A stretch of 64,000 bases of DNA, taken from NCBI RefSeq assembly GCF_010111755.1, contig NC_088962.1:186001-250000 (forward strand). The letters are read 5' to 3'. Origin of the DNA: Nakaseomyces glabratus. Lineage: Eukaryota > Ascomycota > Saccharomycetes > Saccharomycetales > Saccharomycetaceae. The position numbers and the translations under genes are program-made. This document shows positions 9,540 through 23,317 of the stretch, piece after piece. Every line of letters begins with the position of its first letter. Within the stretch, counting starts at the first letter, position 1. The notes below the pieces were generated by a model. The model had not been told where the DNA came from and made no database searches. It was given only the letters and a program-made list of their open reading frames with translations.

Positions 9540-12500
9540 AGATATCAGAGATAGTATATACCTAGTATAATACAATCATTTCAATATTTACTATAACGAT
9601 TCTATCATTTCGGACATATGATGCCACAAATATCAATACAACGATATACCCTGATCAAAAAATATTTATGTAGAAACAATACAATTGTGACATATCGCCA
9701 TTTGTCGAGATGATATACATTTGTACTATGATCGATATTAAAATTGTCATGACAAGACATTGTCTTACCTTTTATTTATCTATTTTTACCAACTATGCGC
9801 CATCGTCATTTTCTTATAATGGAAAACCCAGTAATTTGCGGACAACTATAAAATGTGCCTTTTACTGCAGTGTAATAATCAATGGTGAGCAGCTAGGTAA
9901 TATGTTGCTATGACAATACCTTTTGTCCAGCTAGATGTTCATAGTAGAATGCTGTGAGACGGTGTCATTTTTGTCTGTCTTTCTTTCTTCCCGCATGCCG
10001 CCTCAAGATAACTAAATTGCACACATTTTCCTTCATGCAACTCTCTCGTTACTATTCTAGTGTTTGACACTGTTTCACCTACATTAATGCATCCACTAAA
10101 ACTGTTGAGCTATTTTTATTTCCGGGCGTTTACTGTCATGCACCATTCTACTACATTTTCTCCTGTAACAGCAGAAACGGTTCCGGATGCCAGATAGTTG
10201 CGTCTGTGTTGGACAATGCATAAACTGCAGGAAGCATCAAACTCTAGATCCCGCAGTGGTATGTGCATATTCAATGGATATGGCACTTTTATTAACAACT
10301 CTTTGTTGTTGACAATCAATATGCAAGTGCCAATAAATAATAGTATTATCTTTACATTTCGATGACGTCCAAGAAAAGAGGTGAGGTCAGCAATTTTTGC
10401 AAAGTACGGAAAAGAAGTGGTAACAATAGGGCATGATGTCATATCGCCGTCAGACGCCCTTTTTTTCTCTTTCTTCCTTCCCCGCCTTATTTTAATGTAA
10501 AGTACTCTGTGTGCGGATGAGTAGATGAGCGTGGGGGGAGGGGCGGAGTTAATAGTGCGGTTCTTAGGTATCCGCGGCACATATCAGAGGTCTCCAGACA
10601 ATATAGAATTGGATAACACAAATTGTGAGCCCATAGATGCTGACAAGACTAAATATATACACATACGTTCAACACGAACTCTACAATAAGAATTATGAGG
10701 GAGATGAGAAGTAACTAAATTTCTGTGTAATAACTTAATGAGGAGAGTAAAATACAAATATTGTTGGCTACCTTTCAAGAATAGAGCGTGGCATAACAGT
10801 AGTACTTAAAGAAAAAGGAGTGGTGCCGGCTATGTAGAACTTTTAGGATCAAAATACAGCTGTTAAGATAACAAGCTCGTCATCCCCCCCTCGTTATTTA
10901 TTGCTTTGTATTAAGTAATGCGGTACTGAAAAACTCCAATTACTTGGCATGCAGTGTGTTTAAATATGATGTTTATGACGATGAGGTTGTGCCCTATTTT
11001 CTCTAAACTGTACTCATATCCAAAAATATCTTATGGGGCCTTACAGTAGTTATTTGCTTTTTATTTTTTTTAGAAGTAAGCCAGAATTTATTACTTTATA
11101 TTCCTTTTGTTGTACAAAGTCAACCAAGAGTTAACTCATTCCAGTTTGAAGAAATCTTTTTCATAGAAAAAAAAGCCTCACTTGTCCGCCTTATTTGCAG
11201 CTGCAATAATATCTTGGGACTACAAGCCTCAAATAATGAAAAGTACATTCTTTATTCCTCAACATTTGATGTGGAATGCAAACCACTAAACTATGAGTCT
11301 GACATGTCATCGCATTAACAAATTGCATAAACATATAAACAGTGATACTTTCTGTAAAAATTGTGTGGTGCAGTTGTATACAGTAGAATCTATGCAGCCA
11401 ATCTATTTTTACATTGCATGCACGAAGAAACTGCGCAACAGCAACAATATCTCAAAATGACAGGTTAAATTCATTAAGCCTTTTTATCCTACGGTGTTAC
11501 CACAGAGAGATGCACCTATTCTGTAGTATGACACCGTGGATGTCAAAATGCATGGAACTTGTTGGCCGATGCAAGTTACGCTTCCCGTTTTCTCTCCGGC
11601 CAATTAGTTATGATATAGTTACTCCTTGTGATTTTTATGGACTGAAGATACACCGTACGACTTTCAATTTCGTAGTGACACAAACACATTAGGAAGGCAG
11701 TAATTAAAGTCGAAAATAAACGTCATCAAGGGGAATGCGACACCGACATACTTAAACTTCTGATGCATACCGCTTACACGGCACATTCATTGCTTTAACT
11801 GTAAAGATTAACATTACCGGCTCTTATATCGTATCTCCACCACAGAGATGAGGTTTTTTTATATACCTTAAACATCCAAACCAAAAATACCTTGATTGCT
11901 TCCAACGCATTAGCGTAGGCTACTCAAGAGAAACAACAAATTGCCTGCCAGACTGTAAACATTACACTAACTTTACTTTCTAATTATAACTTGTGCTGGC
12001 AAACATGTTGACCTATTACGGTCTGATGAGTATAACTAAGCCACACCCGAGGTCAGTAGCGTAGAGAGTATATCTTGTATGGTAAACAATCATACTACAC
12101 ATTTCGGGGTGTGAAAGTTCCTGGGCTAAAAATAGGTTTTACTAATAATATCCATGACGCCCCATGCACGTAATATCCAGCCTAGGATTATAATTACTAA
12201 ATAACCACGATACCCTTCTTGCAAATTTGCCGTGATCCTAGTGTCGCACAACGAGTAGTAAATTGTTTACCAATATGTGTATGAGGCGTTTGAGCTAGAT
12301 TATAACACAGCGCAATTGTAGAAACAACTGCATAGTTTGCGCGTACATGGTCGACTGATATTTGCTATGTACCCCCCATAGTTAATGCCGCATACATACT
12401 CTCAAAAAGAAATTTGCCAAGGAAATAACAATACTAACCTATGATGATGTATCAGTTACTAATTAATAGTAATATTAACCGACAAATAAATTTGTCTGTA

Positions 12501-15500
12501 TGACATTTACCAAACTGATATTGTAAATAAATACTATTCAAAAGACAATGTCCATGTGTACTATTCCGAGGAGTAACACCAATGAGTAATTGTAACATAT
12601 TTAAAAGAATGTCAAGGTATGCATTTTTTAATCACTGATTTTCAATTTTTTGTTTTTACGTAAAGTATCATAGAGGATTTGATAATAACATAAACGCCAA
12701 GAAATATAATATAAAGCACCACTATGAAGTCACTTATCTTAAGGTTCTCACCTTTTGAACGGATCTCCCTCACAACAAATTTTAACAGGAAATCTCGACA
12801 TTAAGGTTGAAAATATAGAAGAACTGAAAAAGCATTCCAGTAATTCACAAGGCAAATCTAGCAATACACAGTAGCTATACTTTATAATTACTAAATCAAT
12901 TTTGATATATATTTTCGGAAAGCGGGTTTATATGAATTATACTTCTAGTGAGCCTTCACAACCCCATACAATTTTATTTAGGGAATCACACGATTGGTAA
13001 ACCTCAATGTGTTGAATGATGATACCCAACTTGAACTTCAAATACGTCTTAGATAATTGACATATGATTGCATACGCTATTTACATATAATATCTTTGGC
13101 ATAACAATAGCCATATCCATTCGAAAGTTCAGACGATAAAACTAATTAAAGGATCAATGATTGCATTTCTTGTAACCTATCACCCAAACCCACGAAGCAA
13201 GTTATTCCAAAGTACTTTTACCCACTGAAGGCGTCAACGGCAGAGCAGTACTTTGTTTAGTAAATGCTAAGAATTTTAACTATGTGGTCATTACTCCATT
13301 TGACATAGACAAGTACAAGAATTTACATAGCTAACAAAATGCCGTAGAAAGTTTAATGGTTTTCGCAAACCAACCTGAAAATTGTGTCCCATGGCTGAAC
13401 GCAGGAGATCATAAAAGTTACACATTATCACCGCAGTGGAGACGTATCAACTGACTGCCACTCCTTTATTTCCCTCATGGCTTTCTCAAAGGACATTAAT
13501 TTCTGTTAATAATACTGTGGGGTCTGTCCTGAGCTCCAGTGAAACCCTCACACACACCTCACGCACATGGCATTTTCAAGAAGACGTGCTAAAGGAAGGT
13601 GATCCTGCAGAATTTCGCAAATCCTCAATGTCTCAAGGCAATAAACTTAGTTCATGAGTGAGAGTCTCTAAAGCAAAGGAATGACCCAAAATGATCACTT
13701 GGAGCAGCATAACGTGTAGTTTAGACTTATTTGTGTCTTCAAGAATTGGTAACATGTTGTCTTCAGGACACTAAGGCAACACAATGGTAGCTCAATAAAC
13801 ATGGCCCATATCATCCAGCAAAATTTATTCTGGATGTAGTAATACTACGATTGCTATAAATCTGTGTTTTGAATTTGATAAACACAAACATGGTAACAAA
13901 TACCTGTAATATTGAGTAACAACAACTTCCATTGCGTATAATTGTTGTTGTTTTTCGAGGTTTATTTGGTTCCCTTTACATTTTGTAAAACAAATCTCTA
14001 TTTCGATTATAATATTGCGCCAGTTACCTGATTTTAAAGACGGAGAATAGCTATTGATTTTTAAATTACCATCGTAATTGGTAATGGTGGATAAGCTCTT
14101 GATTACTTTTTAATAGAAACACTATGGAATAAATGTATTGAAAATAACACCGAGCGGTGAAATTTCTACCAACCTTCTCCGTAAATTTAGTTTCCCACAG
14201 ATATAATAAGAACTATATTGGTTCCATATCTTATAAGCTTTTACGTAAACGGCACTGTTTCTATTTGATCGTCTAAGCCTTTACAAATTTCACAATCTGT
14301 GCTGTTCATATTAAGACAACAAATCAGTATTAATGAAATCAAACAAATATGGTGTCTAAGATTTTTAAAGCCGATTCCAACATATTCCACAGCGAAAAGG
14401 GATCTCTGATTAATGATAATTTGTCTATAGCTCTTTCTTTTAAGACCCGTTGCCTATAATCGCAGACTTCAGAATAGAATAAGGCACCAATAAATTCAAA
14501 AATGACAAACCCGAACTTCCTCTATATACAAAACAAGACATGTGTTTGGTTTATGTCATTCCAAAACAAATTATGACTGCCGAACATACTTTTCTTAGAT
14601 TCAAACTACAAATCAATTATACTAAATTAGGAATGCTTCCTTCTGTATTGTTCTTATAGATTATTATGCCTGAAAACAGCCATGCAATTTTTGTATGAAA
14701 AAGATATAATGATGAGGCTATAGTAAAAATTTCACTAAAATAGTTCTTAAAAGACACATGATGACTGCGTTCCAATATGATCCCAAAACCACATATGTGA
14801 GCAAAGATATAGCTTATGATCTATCAAAAAAGTAAACATAAATGACTAGCGTAGACCAAACGGTACTAATACTAATGTCAGCTGGTTAGAACTCTCATTG
14901 CTGCCAATGTAAATTTTCTAAGTCAAAGCAGCGTAGTTAATAAAACAATTACTAGCTTGATATCAGCCTGGTTTCTTCAATTTCATCATTGAAAGAGCTG
15001 ATAGTACAAGTTGACTACAGGGTCTATTATGTAGAAGCTCAAATCTATGTACTCCAAAATTCAGCCATTATAATCATAGAGGAAAGATGAAAAAAATACT
15101 GTCGGTTATAATAATCGGAGAGTTTTAACACCAAAAAAGAGCCTCTTCTCATGTAATATTGTCGTGATTCACAACTCCTACAGTAATATTCCTATGTATG
15201 TACTTTAATCTATCAGCTTGTACACAAGCTAGTCAATTAACTTCAAAGTGTTATGGTCTAGTAGTTAAAAACTTTCCAAACCGAGGCCACGCACAGAAAT
15301 GTCAGTACTTTTAAGCTAAGACAAACTCTTACGACCCCTCTTGAGTAGCTCTGGTAGATAAATTTGAAGATCCACAATATTCTTGCACGGACAATTTTAC
15401 ACACTGCACAAAACTCATAATTACTACTGCTTGGGCATGTGCTATCAATATTGATGTGAAATTTTATCAGCTTTTCTTGTGCTATTATTATTAGTAGTGT

Positions 15501-16449
15501 ACATTATTACTCAAATAGTTACAAATTGCTCATGAGTAATTGTTAATAATACTAAAACAGGAAGACGAATACTGAGTGCCAATATTAAGAAAAGAACTTC
15601 TCTTTCTTATTTTTGTTTTGCTAAAAACTGGTTATATCTAACATTCTACTCTAAGTCCAATCAGATACACTTGTTTTCTATCATAGCGCAGATGTATGAT
15701 AGAGCGTTAACTCTGATATCAAGAGTGTAGTAGGTAAAACTGCAATATTTGCCCCTTCATCCACGGGTCTTTGTAGACAAACCTAATTAAAGCGAGATTC
15801 AAGATGATTTGGCTGTATTTTACATTTTTCTGAGTTCCTTCCTTCTTGCAAAGAGAGAGAATCAACAGGCTGAACGGAAATGCGAAAAGCAAATCCTTAG
15901 TAAAAGCTAGGCAGCTAGCAAAAGAATCACCTCAGGAGAATCCCGTATAAACTCCTACAGAAAACTTTCATGTAAGCTTAGTTCCTTTTCGTAAATGATT
16001 TGCTCATTTTCAGTTTTGCTTGTATTTTTTCAACTTGCTACAGTTAGTTCTTCGTATTACCAAAATAAAATGTTCTGCTTCTAAGTAATCTTGATTTATT
16101 TTTCGCCTTTGAAAAAAAAAATTTGACCTTCATTGGCTTCCCGCGAAAGTTTCATAGGCTTGGTGTAGTTCCTAAACTGTCGTTCTCAATAAAGTTACTT
16201 AAAAAAACTGTGTAAAATTCATCGACGGGTTATAGAGCTACCAATTAATTGCTAACAAGCGCAAAGTTTTTCCGGCACAATAGTAAGTTGAACACAATTC
16301 TTAGCCTTTTAGTGACCTTACAAATGACAAATTCTACCGAAGAGAGTAGCTTCACCACACCGGCCTTAATTTTTAAGTAGATTTGCCCTGCTTTTTACAG
16401 TATAATTGTATTGCCTCTTGAAGAAAGAACCTGCACAGCTTTTTTTTTG

Positions 16450-16872
16450 TTATCTCCAATATTTTGCTATTCCCGAGAGGATAAAACCCTGACGAGAAGG
16501 AAGTAAGCAAATCCCTGCAGCTGCCAGAAATTTTCTGAGCTCCACAGGCATCATTACTTCATGCTGTAGAATGCCGAAGGAATAAGAGAGGGGTAAGGAG
16601 CGGTGAAAATTGTGAAATGTGTACTGAAACCCGAACACTGCAACGAAAGTGAGAAAGGAGAAAAAAAGAAAAGTGATGCGATCTCTGATTTCTGAGCCAT
16701 CGGTGTTATAAAATATGTAATCCTGTATTTCGGAAAAACTGAGTAATAAAAAATGAAGAAAACAAATTGATGGACAAAAACTACATATATCCAATATGCC
16801 TTGTTTTTGCAATATGCTTATTCTACATACAATTCTGACAAGCATATGAAGGATTTCTGAATGGTATAACAT
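16450..16872 (-). other. Orphan 140-codon ATG frame, doubtful gene
   Basis: This open frame starts with ATG (16870-16872) and encodes 140 residues. They are rich in Phe, Leu, Ile and Ser, with one strongly hydrophobic stretch (near DRITFLFFSFLTFVAVFGF). I recognise no motif or homolog. It lies in the desert between PRI2 and PHD1, where all the longer frames are on the minus strand, so strand composition may explain it. I list it as a candidate only. Confidence 0.15.
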
Positions 16873-18792
16873 ACATCCTGTCCTCTACATATACTATGCA
16901 ATTGAAATGGACAATTACTAGTAGCTTGAAATATGATCACCGTGGAGAAAAAACCAAACAAAATTTGTCCATTGACAGAAATGTATTGACGCACTACTCT
17001 TCCTTTTTGCTGTATTACCAGTTTAAGTAGATATTTATTAGCAAATGACATGAAGTAAAGAGGAGTTGTTGTTCATTGACATGTAGGGACAATTAAAGGG
17101 TCCAGCAACAATAAACAGACGGTACGTATATTCAAATAGCTACTTGCTACTCAAAAGAAAAACAAAAATTCCGTACATACTATTAAGCTGTGAGGATGCA
17201 ATCTCCATATCAACACTTCAGATTGTGTTTTACATTTCTGATGTGTCTACTACAATTTGTAAAACGAAACGAAAAAGCAAAAGGAGAACATGCAAAATGT
17301 TAATTGTATACAGTTGTTGTGCTTTGTGCGTGTGTGAGTGCATAATGGATAAGGAACTAAAATAACCTGATGTATACTTTTTTCATTATCCATTATTGTG
17401 TTTTCATTTGATAGCATTGAAAAAAACAAAAACGTAGCATCTTCATGCATTTATTTCTATTCGATAAGGCCTAAATTCTACTCGAGTTATAGCTAATTGA
17501 ACTTCATGATCACAAGTAAATGAAAATGAAAGAGATAAAAATGTAAACCTTTTTTCATTAGCACTGGATTCTTTCAGACCTCCCCTCTTCTTCCAGATTC
17601 TGGTTCTGAAGAATAAGAAAAGAAGGCGGTATAGAATTTACGATTGCAATGTACTGTGTTAAAGCATCAGCGACAGCTTGTGCTCTTGAGTTATGACAGA
17701 ATGTGCTGTAGCATCTAACGTTTCCTAATGCACCTTCTGTTATCCTTTAGTTCATTTTGCTTCTTAACGAGATTCAAAATCTTTTTAGAGATAAGTATTA
17801 AAGCAATGCAGTGGGCATAGGGAAGTAAACTTATCTTCTTGCTCTCGAAAATAAAGCTATTTTGATATGATGATTGGTATCCAAAGTGCATATCATTTAT
17901 GCGATTTGTTCAATCGCCAGCATAATGAAACCGAACAGAACAACAATGATAGATAAACGAACCAGAGACTAGTACAAACAAAATGTCCAAAGACATAAAA
18001 AAAGAGAAAATCCCGATTCCCGACACAAGCCTATTACCATCACAACACATTAAGGAGACAATTTTACTAAGAACTAAAATCGAGGAACAATGTAAAGGTA
18101 AGTACGAGAAACTGTGCGTGGAGATAAAAATTTAACGTTTTTTCACAAATCTCTTCAGATTTTGTCCCTATTAATAAGATTTTCTGGTATGTGATGTTCA
18201 TGTCTGTTCTGCTTTGATGCACAGTTAGCCAAACAACAAACAGCATGCGTAGCCCTTGAAAAATAGCTAGCAAGAACTATATGTCCTAATAGAAATTGAC
18301 ATGTTTAGGGAGAGAGAGAAAAACCTAGGAAACAACTGGAAAAGAAAATGCGTGCGGGAACATGAGAAGCAATTCAGCCCAATACCAAAATGAGTACATC
18401 CCTCCATGTGGAACTAGCAAGTACACCACGCCTAGTAGCGTAAGGAAAGAAATTAATAAAATGTTACTAACTTCCCTACGTCTCCTATTTGAGCCATGAA
18501 AAGCCCAGCACCAACTCCATCTGATGGATAGAATTCTCATCCTTTGTACAGCAGTATCTGTCATTCATCTTGTGCGTCTCTGCTCTCCTTAGTCTGCATT
18601 GTGTGCATGCCTTTGCCTCTGATGTCCATCCTCCTAACCAACTGAAATCATAACGTGTTAGCACTGAGCATGCCCAGGATGAACTGCCTGACAGCACTCA
18701 CACGGTTCACATAAGAAATGTCCTAATAGAAACTTAAGGTACATTTTGTATTTCATTCAAACGAGTAAATCTTCGTAGCTCCCAAGAAGATG

Positions 18793-18825
18793 CAAAAGCC
18801 CAAAAGCCCAAAAAAACCCAAAAAA
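18793..18825. repeat. A-rich AAAAGCCC short repeat
   Basis: Two copies of AAAAGCCC are followed by A7CCC and a long A run. This is a small simple-sequence patch in the PHD1 upstream desert. Confidence 0.6.
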
Positions 18826-19236
18826 AAAAGGAAACACACTTTGACAAAAAAACTAAAAATGTCAGCAAAGTTAAATTTTAGACAACAAAGGACACAAACT
18901 AAGAACTGGACAAAATCAAGCTAGAGAATGAGAAGGACAGAAAGCGAAGAAAAGGAAAGTTATGCCCGTTAATTTCACCAAACCACAGAACTTTGCAAGA
19001 GAAGGCTAAGAAAGGGAAAAAGGCAAACTGTTGCACACCTTTTTTCTCTCCTACTGGCAACAGACCAATGCGTACGGATGGAGACAAAAAAGGAGCAAAA
19101 GACAGTAGAACACAAGAAGTAGGGAGGGGAGGGGGGAGGAAAGGCAGAAAGATGTAATAAATTATGTGATTGTTATGTTCTTTAGTTTGTGCATTTTCTT
19201 TTTGCACAAATAATTTGTTTTTGTACTGAAGAACAC

Positions 19237-19274
19237 AAGAGAGAGAGAGCAAGAGAAAGAGAGAGAGCAAGAGG
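19237..19274. repeat. GA-rich near-tandem repeat
   Basis: Two near-identical copies of an approximately 18-base unit read AGAGAGAGAGCAAGAG. It is part of a purine-rich block about 1.4 kb before the PHD1 ATG. Confidence 0.75.
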
Positions 19275-19352
19275 GAACACAAAAAGAGAAGAGAATTTAA
19301 AATTAATAATTGTGTTTATAGAAATCAAAAAGCTAGAGAAACAGAAAGCGAA

Positions 19353-19420
19353 ATGGAAAAGGAAAAGGAAAAAGGAAAAGGGAAAGGAATACGAACAGGA
19401 ATAGGAATAGGAATAGGAAA
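19353..19420. repeat. Hexanucleotide microsatellites (GGAAAA)n and (GGAATA)n
   Basis: Imperfect GGAAAA units run from 19355 to about 19385. Three perfect GGAATA units follow at 19398-19415, ending in GGAAAA. Purine-only on the plus strand, it lies about 1.2 kb upstream of PHD1. Confidence 0.85.
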
Positions 19421-20653
19421 AACCCCATATTCTAAAGGAGAAGAATACGTAAATGTATCTGTACTACACAACTTGAATAGTAAGAGGAAAATCAGGTTGT
19501 GGGAATTTGCTGTGCAATTTCTCAATAATATGTAAGAAGCGAAAACAAGTTGTAGTAGTAATTTTAATGAATGAAAGAAAACAAATTGGAATATGAAAAC
19601 GTAACAGAAAAGGTACCGCATTTCAATTTTTTTTTGTTGTAATCTTTATTTGAGTAATCTATGTATATAAATGATTCAAAATAACCATGATTTTATCCTT
19701 TTCCCTTTCCGATATTTATCTTAGAGGATAAACTGACTCTTAACTTATAGTTTCACTTTGACGATACTTGAAATTTACAATTCTAAAGTTCAAAAATTAT
19801 TTTTGTGGTTACAGGACAAAGTTACAATAGAGTATATTAATTGTATTCGAAACTATTGAAGAACAAAAGAAACACTAATTTTCTTTTCCCCTCTCATCCA
19901 TTTTGAAAAACCGCTGTTAGTGCTGATAATATCAATTTTTTTTTGTGGGATATCCGTCACAAATACAACAAATTATTAAACACATTACAACTCTAAAGTT
20001 ATCTACACAGATTAACATACATCCTTCAGATATTTATTTTTTTCTTTAGACAAAGAAAAATAAAAATACTAAAAAGGAAGGAATATTTCACTACTAAAAC
20101 AACCTCGAAACAATAATATATTGTTTCAAGCGTTTTTATCTGATACAGTTACTAAAAAAAAAAAAATTTAGGCTTACACCAAATTACCTTTTGTTTGCAA
20201 CATAAAAAAAAACATCATCGGTGTTTGCGAATTTTCAATTATTCAAAAATTCGAAACAGTTAATACACCAACTGTATCATAAAATAGCTGGTTTCATTTT
20301 CAAGTGTATTTTACTTTTGACCTATATTCATTCAAATCATTTACTGCATATTCTAACTACCTCGCTCTACCAAAATAGAAACAAAAAGACAACATTCTAG
20401 CATTTTATTTTTGTTAACTATCATAACTATTCCATTAATTAATCACATTTCCTTTCAAGGCTACAATTAGTTTTTCCAGTTCAGTTCATTTTTATTATTG
20501 TGACCGAGGGAAAGTTTGTTCTATTATCATACAGTATTATAGCCATATTTTTTTGGAAGCACAGAAGTAGAAGATCAATTTCATCACAAACGATTTTCAT
20601 TTTACTTTAAACTAGCTCCAGAAGTATTATATTTTGCATTTGTCAATTTTGTA

Positions 20654-21961
20654 ATGACATCATCTGCTCAATACATCAATACAGCTACTGCCAACACATA
20701 TTATCAAATGTCATATCCTCCAAACGCGCAACAACATGTGGTATACAGGTACAACCCTTACCAACAACCGCAACCACAACATATACAGCATGTCCAAACT
20801 AGTATTCCACAGCACCAACCAATATATTATAGTACATCAGGTAGCGGATATGTTTCCGCTGTATATCAACAGGGGTCAAGCACACCAGTTACTGCCAGTA
20901 GAATGAGCCAAAGCAGTGCTAGTGGTAATGCGGCTGTGGGGAATGGGAGCACAGTTATTACCCAAGGGTCTGGCTTAGTATCAACTACACCTCAATATAC
21001 AACCTCCACCTCAATTAATGCTCTAAATCAAGCACACCACGTTTACCCATATCGCTCTTCTCCAACCTATCCTACAATAATACCGGCTGGCCAGATAGGC
21101 AGCGGATCAAGACATAACTCTGCATCGGAGATAAGATCATCCATAGTGGGACATCAACAACCAACACATTTAACCATCGCTGCTATCCCAGACTCCCAAC
21201 AACATCATTCTCTGCGGGTACTTTCATCTGCAGTCGCTGGAGATGGTAAGGGTCCAAGAATAATAACTACTATATGGGAAGATGAGAACACACTTTGCTA
21301 TCAAGTAGAGGCTAATGGCGTGTCGGTGGTTCGTAGAGCGGACAATGACATGATTAACGGAACTAAGCTACTTAATGTTACTAAGATGACCAGAGGTAAA
21401 AGAGACGGTATACTTAGAAGTGAAAAGTATAGAAAGGTGGTAAAGATAGGCTCTATGCATTTAAAAGGTGTCTGGATTCCCTTCGAGAGGGCACTATTCA
21501 TTGCCAAGAGAGAAAAAATAGTCGACCTATTGTATCCTCTTTTCGTGAGAGATATCACAAGCGTCCTAAAAACCTCATTAAAACCATCTAGTCTAGTCAT
21601 TCCTATGCAAGATAATACAACTGTAACATCCAAGATTTATCAACTTCCGGCAAGCAATCACGTAATAAGTAATGCTACACAATCTTCTTCTGTACATGAT
21701 GGGTACCACTCTCCAACTTCTCATGTTAGAATGATACCGAAAATCGAGGAACAGCAACACTCGCCAACTTCTACATCTCATCAATATGTTAGACTTCCAA
21801 CTATCATTAAAAGAGAAGATGAAGAAAGACCAATACTGAAATCATCATCATCAACACCTCCATTAATCAAGTCTGAAGATAACGATTCTAGCTGGGATTC
21901 TAGAAGAGCTTCAAAATCAGATGTAACAAAGATTTCCTCTCTTATTAACTCCTCCACGTAA
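20654..21961 (+). CDS. PHD1: APSES-domain transcription factor (Phd1/Sok2/Efg1 family)
   Basis: This is a DNA-binding regulator of 435 residues. Family members control pseudohyphal and filamentous growth, biofilm and morphology; the sites bound by Efg1-type proteins contain a TGCAT core. The N-terminal half (about residues 1-195) is Gln/Ser/Thr/Tyr-rich and low complexity. The APSES domain spans about residues 200-305, with ETTIWEDE-like entry ([20 protein letters not shown]), the [24 protein letters not shown] core, and [18 protein letters not shown]. The C-terminus has Ser/Pro/Lys-rich sequence with short Lys-Glu motifs ([17 protein letters not shown]) that resemble sumoylation sites. Synteny with YKL043W supports PHD1. 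C. glabrata has a second APSES relative, so a name such as EFG2 may also be in use. It sits alone inside some 20 kb of gene-free DNA. Confidence 0.93.
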   Translation: MTSSAQYINTATANTYYQMSYPPNAQQHVVYRYNPYQQPQPQHIQHVQTSIPQHQPIYYSTSGSGYVSAVYQQGSSTPVTASRMSQSSASGNAAVGNGSTVITQGSGLVSTTPQYTTSTSINALNQAHHVYPYRSSPTYPTIIPAGQIGSGSRHNSASEIRSSIVGHQQPTHLTIAAIPDSQQHHSLRVLSSAVAGDGKGPRIITTIWEDENTLCYQVEANGVSVVRRADNDMINGTKLLNVTKMTRGKRDGILRSEKYRKVVKIGSMHLKGVWIPFERALFIAKREKIVDLLYPLFVRDITSVLKTSLKPSSLVIPMQDNTTVTSKIYQLPASNHVISNATQSSSVHDGYHSPTSHVRMIPKIEEQQHSPTSTSHQYVRLPTIIKREDEERPILKSSSSTPPLIKSEDNDSSWDSRRASKSDVTKISSLINSST

Positions 21962-23317
21962 ATAACGAATTCAGGCCATTTTTAGATTCTATTAGTATAA
22001 TCTCTATATCAATTCTGTCATCTTATACAGGAAAGGCACTAATAATACAAGAAGTTTTTTTTTTAATTTCCATCTTACCTATGCTTTGAATTATAACCAA
22101 TAGATAGACAGAGAATATATATTATTCCACATCATACTATACAATTATATGAATCTATAAATGCATTAGTATATCTTAAGGCATGGCGCGCAGTCTATAT
22201 TAGAATAGATTTCATATTGGTCATGCTCTAATGGGCAAACTTATGGTATCAAGACCATAACGTCATTCAGAAGAACAATCCAGGCTACCTATAGATTATT
22301 ACGTTATAAAACTACCCAACAGTTCGTTTGTTTGCTTTCTTTTTTAGTTTTGTATCTTGATCTGGATATGTTTTTATTTTTCTTTTGTTGTCTTTTTATT
22401 TTTTTTTGCAGCCAAAATATGGATGACATAATAAAATTCTAGCTCATATTTTAATGTTTTTTCTTTGAAATGTCAAGTAGGGTTGAGGGAGAGGAACGCG
22501 ATGGGCAGACAAACTAAGTGGAACTACTTGAATACATGTGGAAAGGCAGTACACACTTCCATCTTTTTTGATAGAATGCAAAACAATACAAAACTTGGCT
22601 GCAGGGGTGCAGATATTACGCAAGGTAAAAAAAAGATAGTGTGAAAAAAGCTTTGCATTTTTTTTGTGTTGAATGTGTACAACAACTGTCATAAGAACGA
22701 AATCTGTAAAAAGGGGAAAGCGACAATTATTCCCGATGTTCTCATATCTAAGCTGTAATCTATATAACTGCTTGCTCACTAAAAAATTAATACACTTGGT
22801 ATATTCTTACTCGGCAATTGTATAGCGGCCACTACATGTAGGCAACACGATCTTGAACTCTCATGCCCTATTCTCAACATAAAAAAAGAGGATAGTTCAA
22901 ATTGTTGGGAGTTATTTTTACCTTTTTTCTTATTCTTTAGATTCCATGTCCTATCGGCAAAATTTCTCTAACGTATTACCATATAAACCCGAAAACTGGA
23001 TGTATTGAGATTGAGCGGTCGGTATTGCAAATCTTTGAGCTACAACGTTACACTCCACGTAGGAAGGTGCGTACAAAACATAGCACCGCGGATAAGAAGC
23101 TTTACTTTCCGTTGCACATTGCTTTTCGGTCTATATTTGCTTCATATTTTGTTAACTTCAAAGGATAATGTGAAGTCATAAATGGTAAAAAAAAAGGATA
23201 AAGCGCAGTTTCCAGGTTTACGCAAAGATGGGAATCTCTTTAAGAAAAAGAGCTGCAGAGGTGCCATTGATAATTTGTAGGAATGTACACCAAAAAAAGC
23301 TGAACTGAAAGAAGAAG

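Larger units (their letters stand above)
9540..20653. other. 11.1 kb gene-poor region upstream of the APSES gene
   Basis: I find no recognisable gene in this interval. It is AT-rich with dense stops. The few frames above 100 codons (10116-10580, 16450-16872 and 18899-19282, all on the minus strand) resemble nothing I know, and two of them lack an ATG at the stated end. Visible features are a GA-rich repeat and hexanucleotide repeats (19237-19415), an A-rich AAAAGCCC repeat (18793-18825), and long T and A homopolymers in the last kilobase before PHD1. I found no tRNA, rRNA, known snRNA start or transposon ends by eye. In S. cerevisiae the corresponding PRI2-PHD1 gap is far shorter. The likely role is cis-regulatory, possibly with non-coding transcripts (inference). 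Confidence 0.7.

Noticed and set aside
9536..9560. Match to the U1 snRNA 5' region (AAGATATCAGAG)
   Set aside because: The twelve bases lie at the PRI2 stop codon; the essential ATACTTACCT 5' end is absent.
16700..16760. CDEIII-like TTTTTCCGAAAT on the minus strand
   Set aside because: It lacks the TGTTT part of the consensus, and no CDEI lies at the required distance.
18899..19282. 127-codon minus-strand frame before PHD1
   Set aside because: It begins with TTG and is low-complexity Phe/Leu/Ser from antisense of purine-rich repeats.
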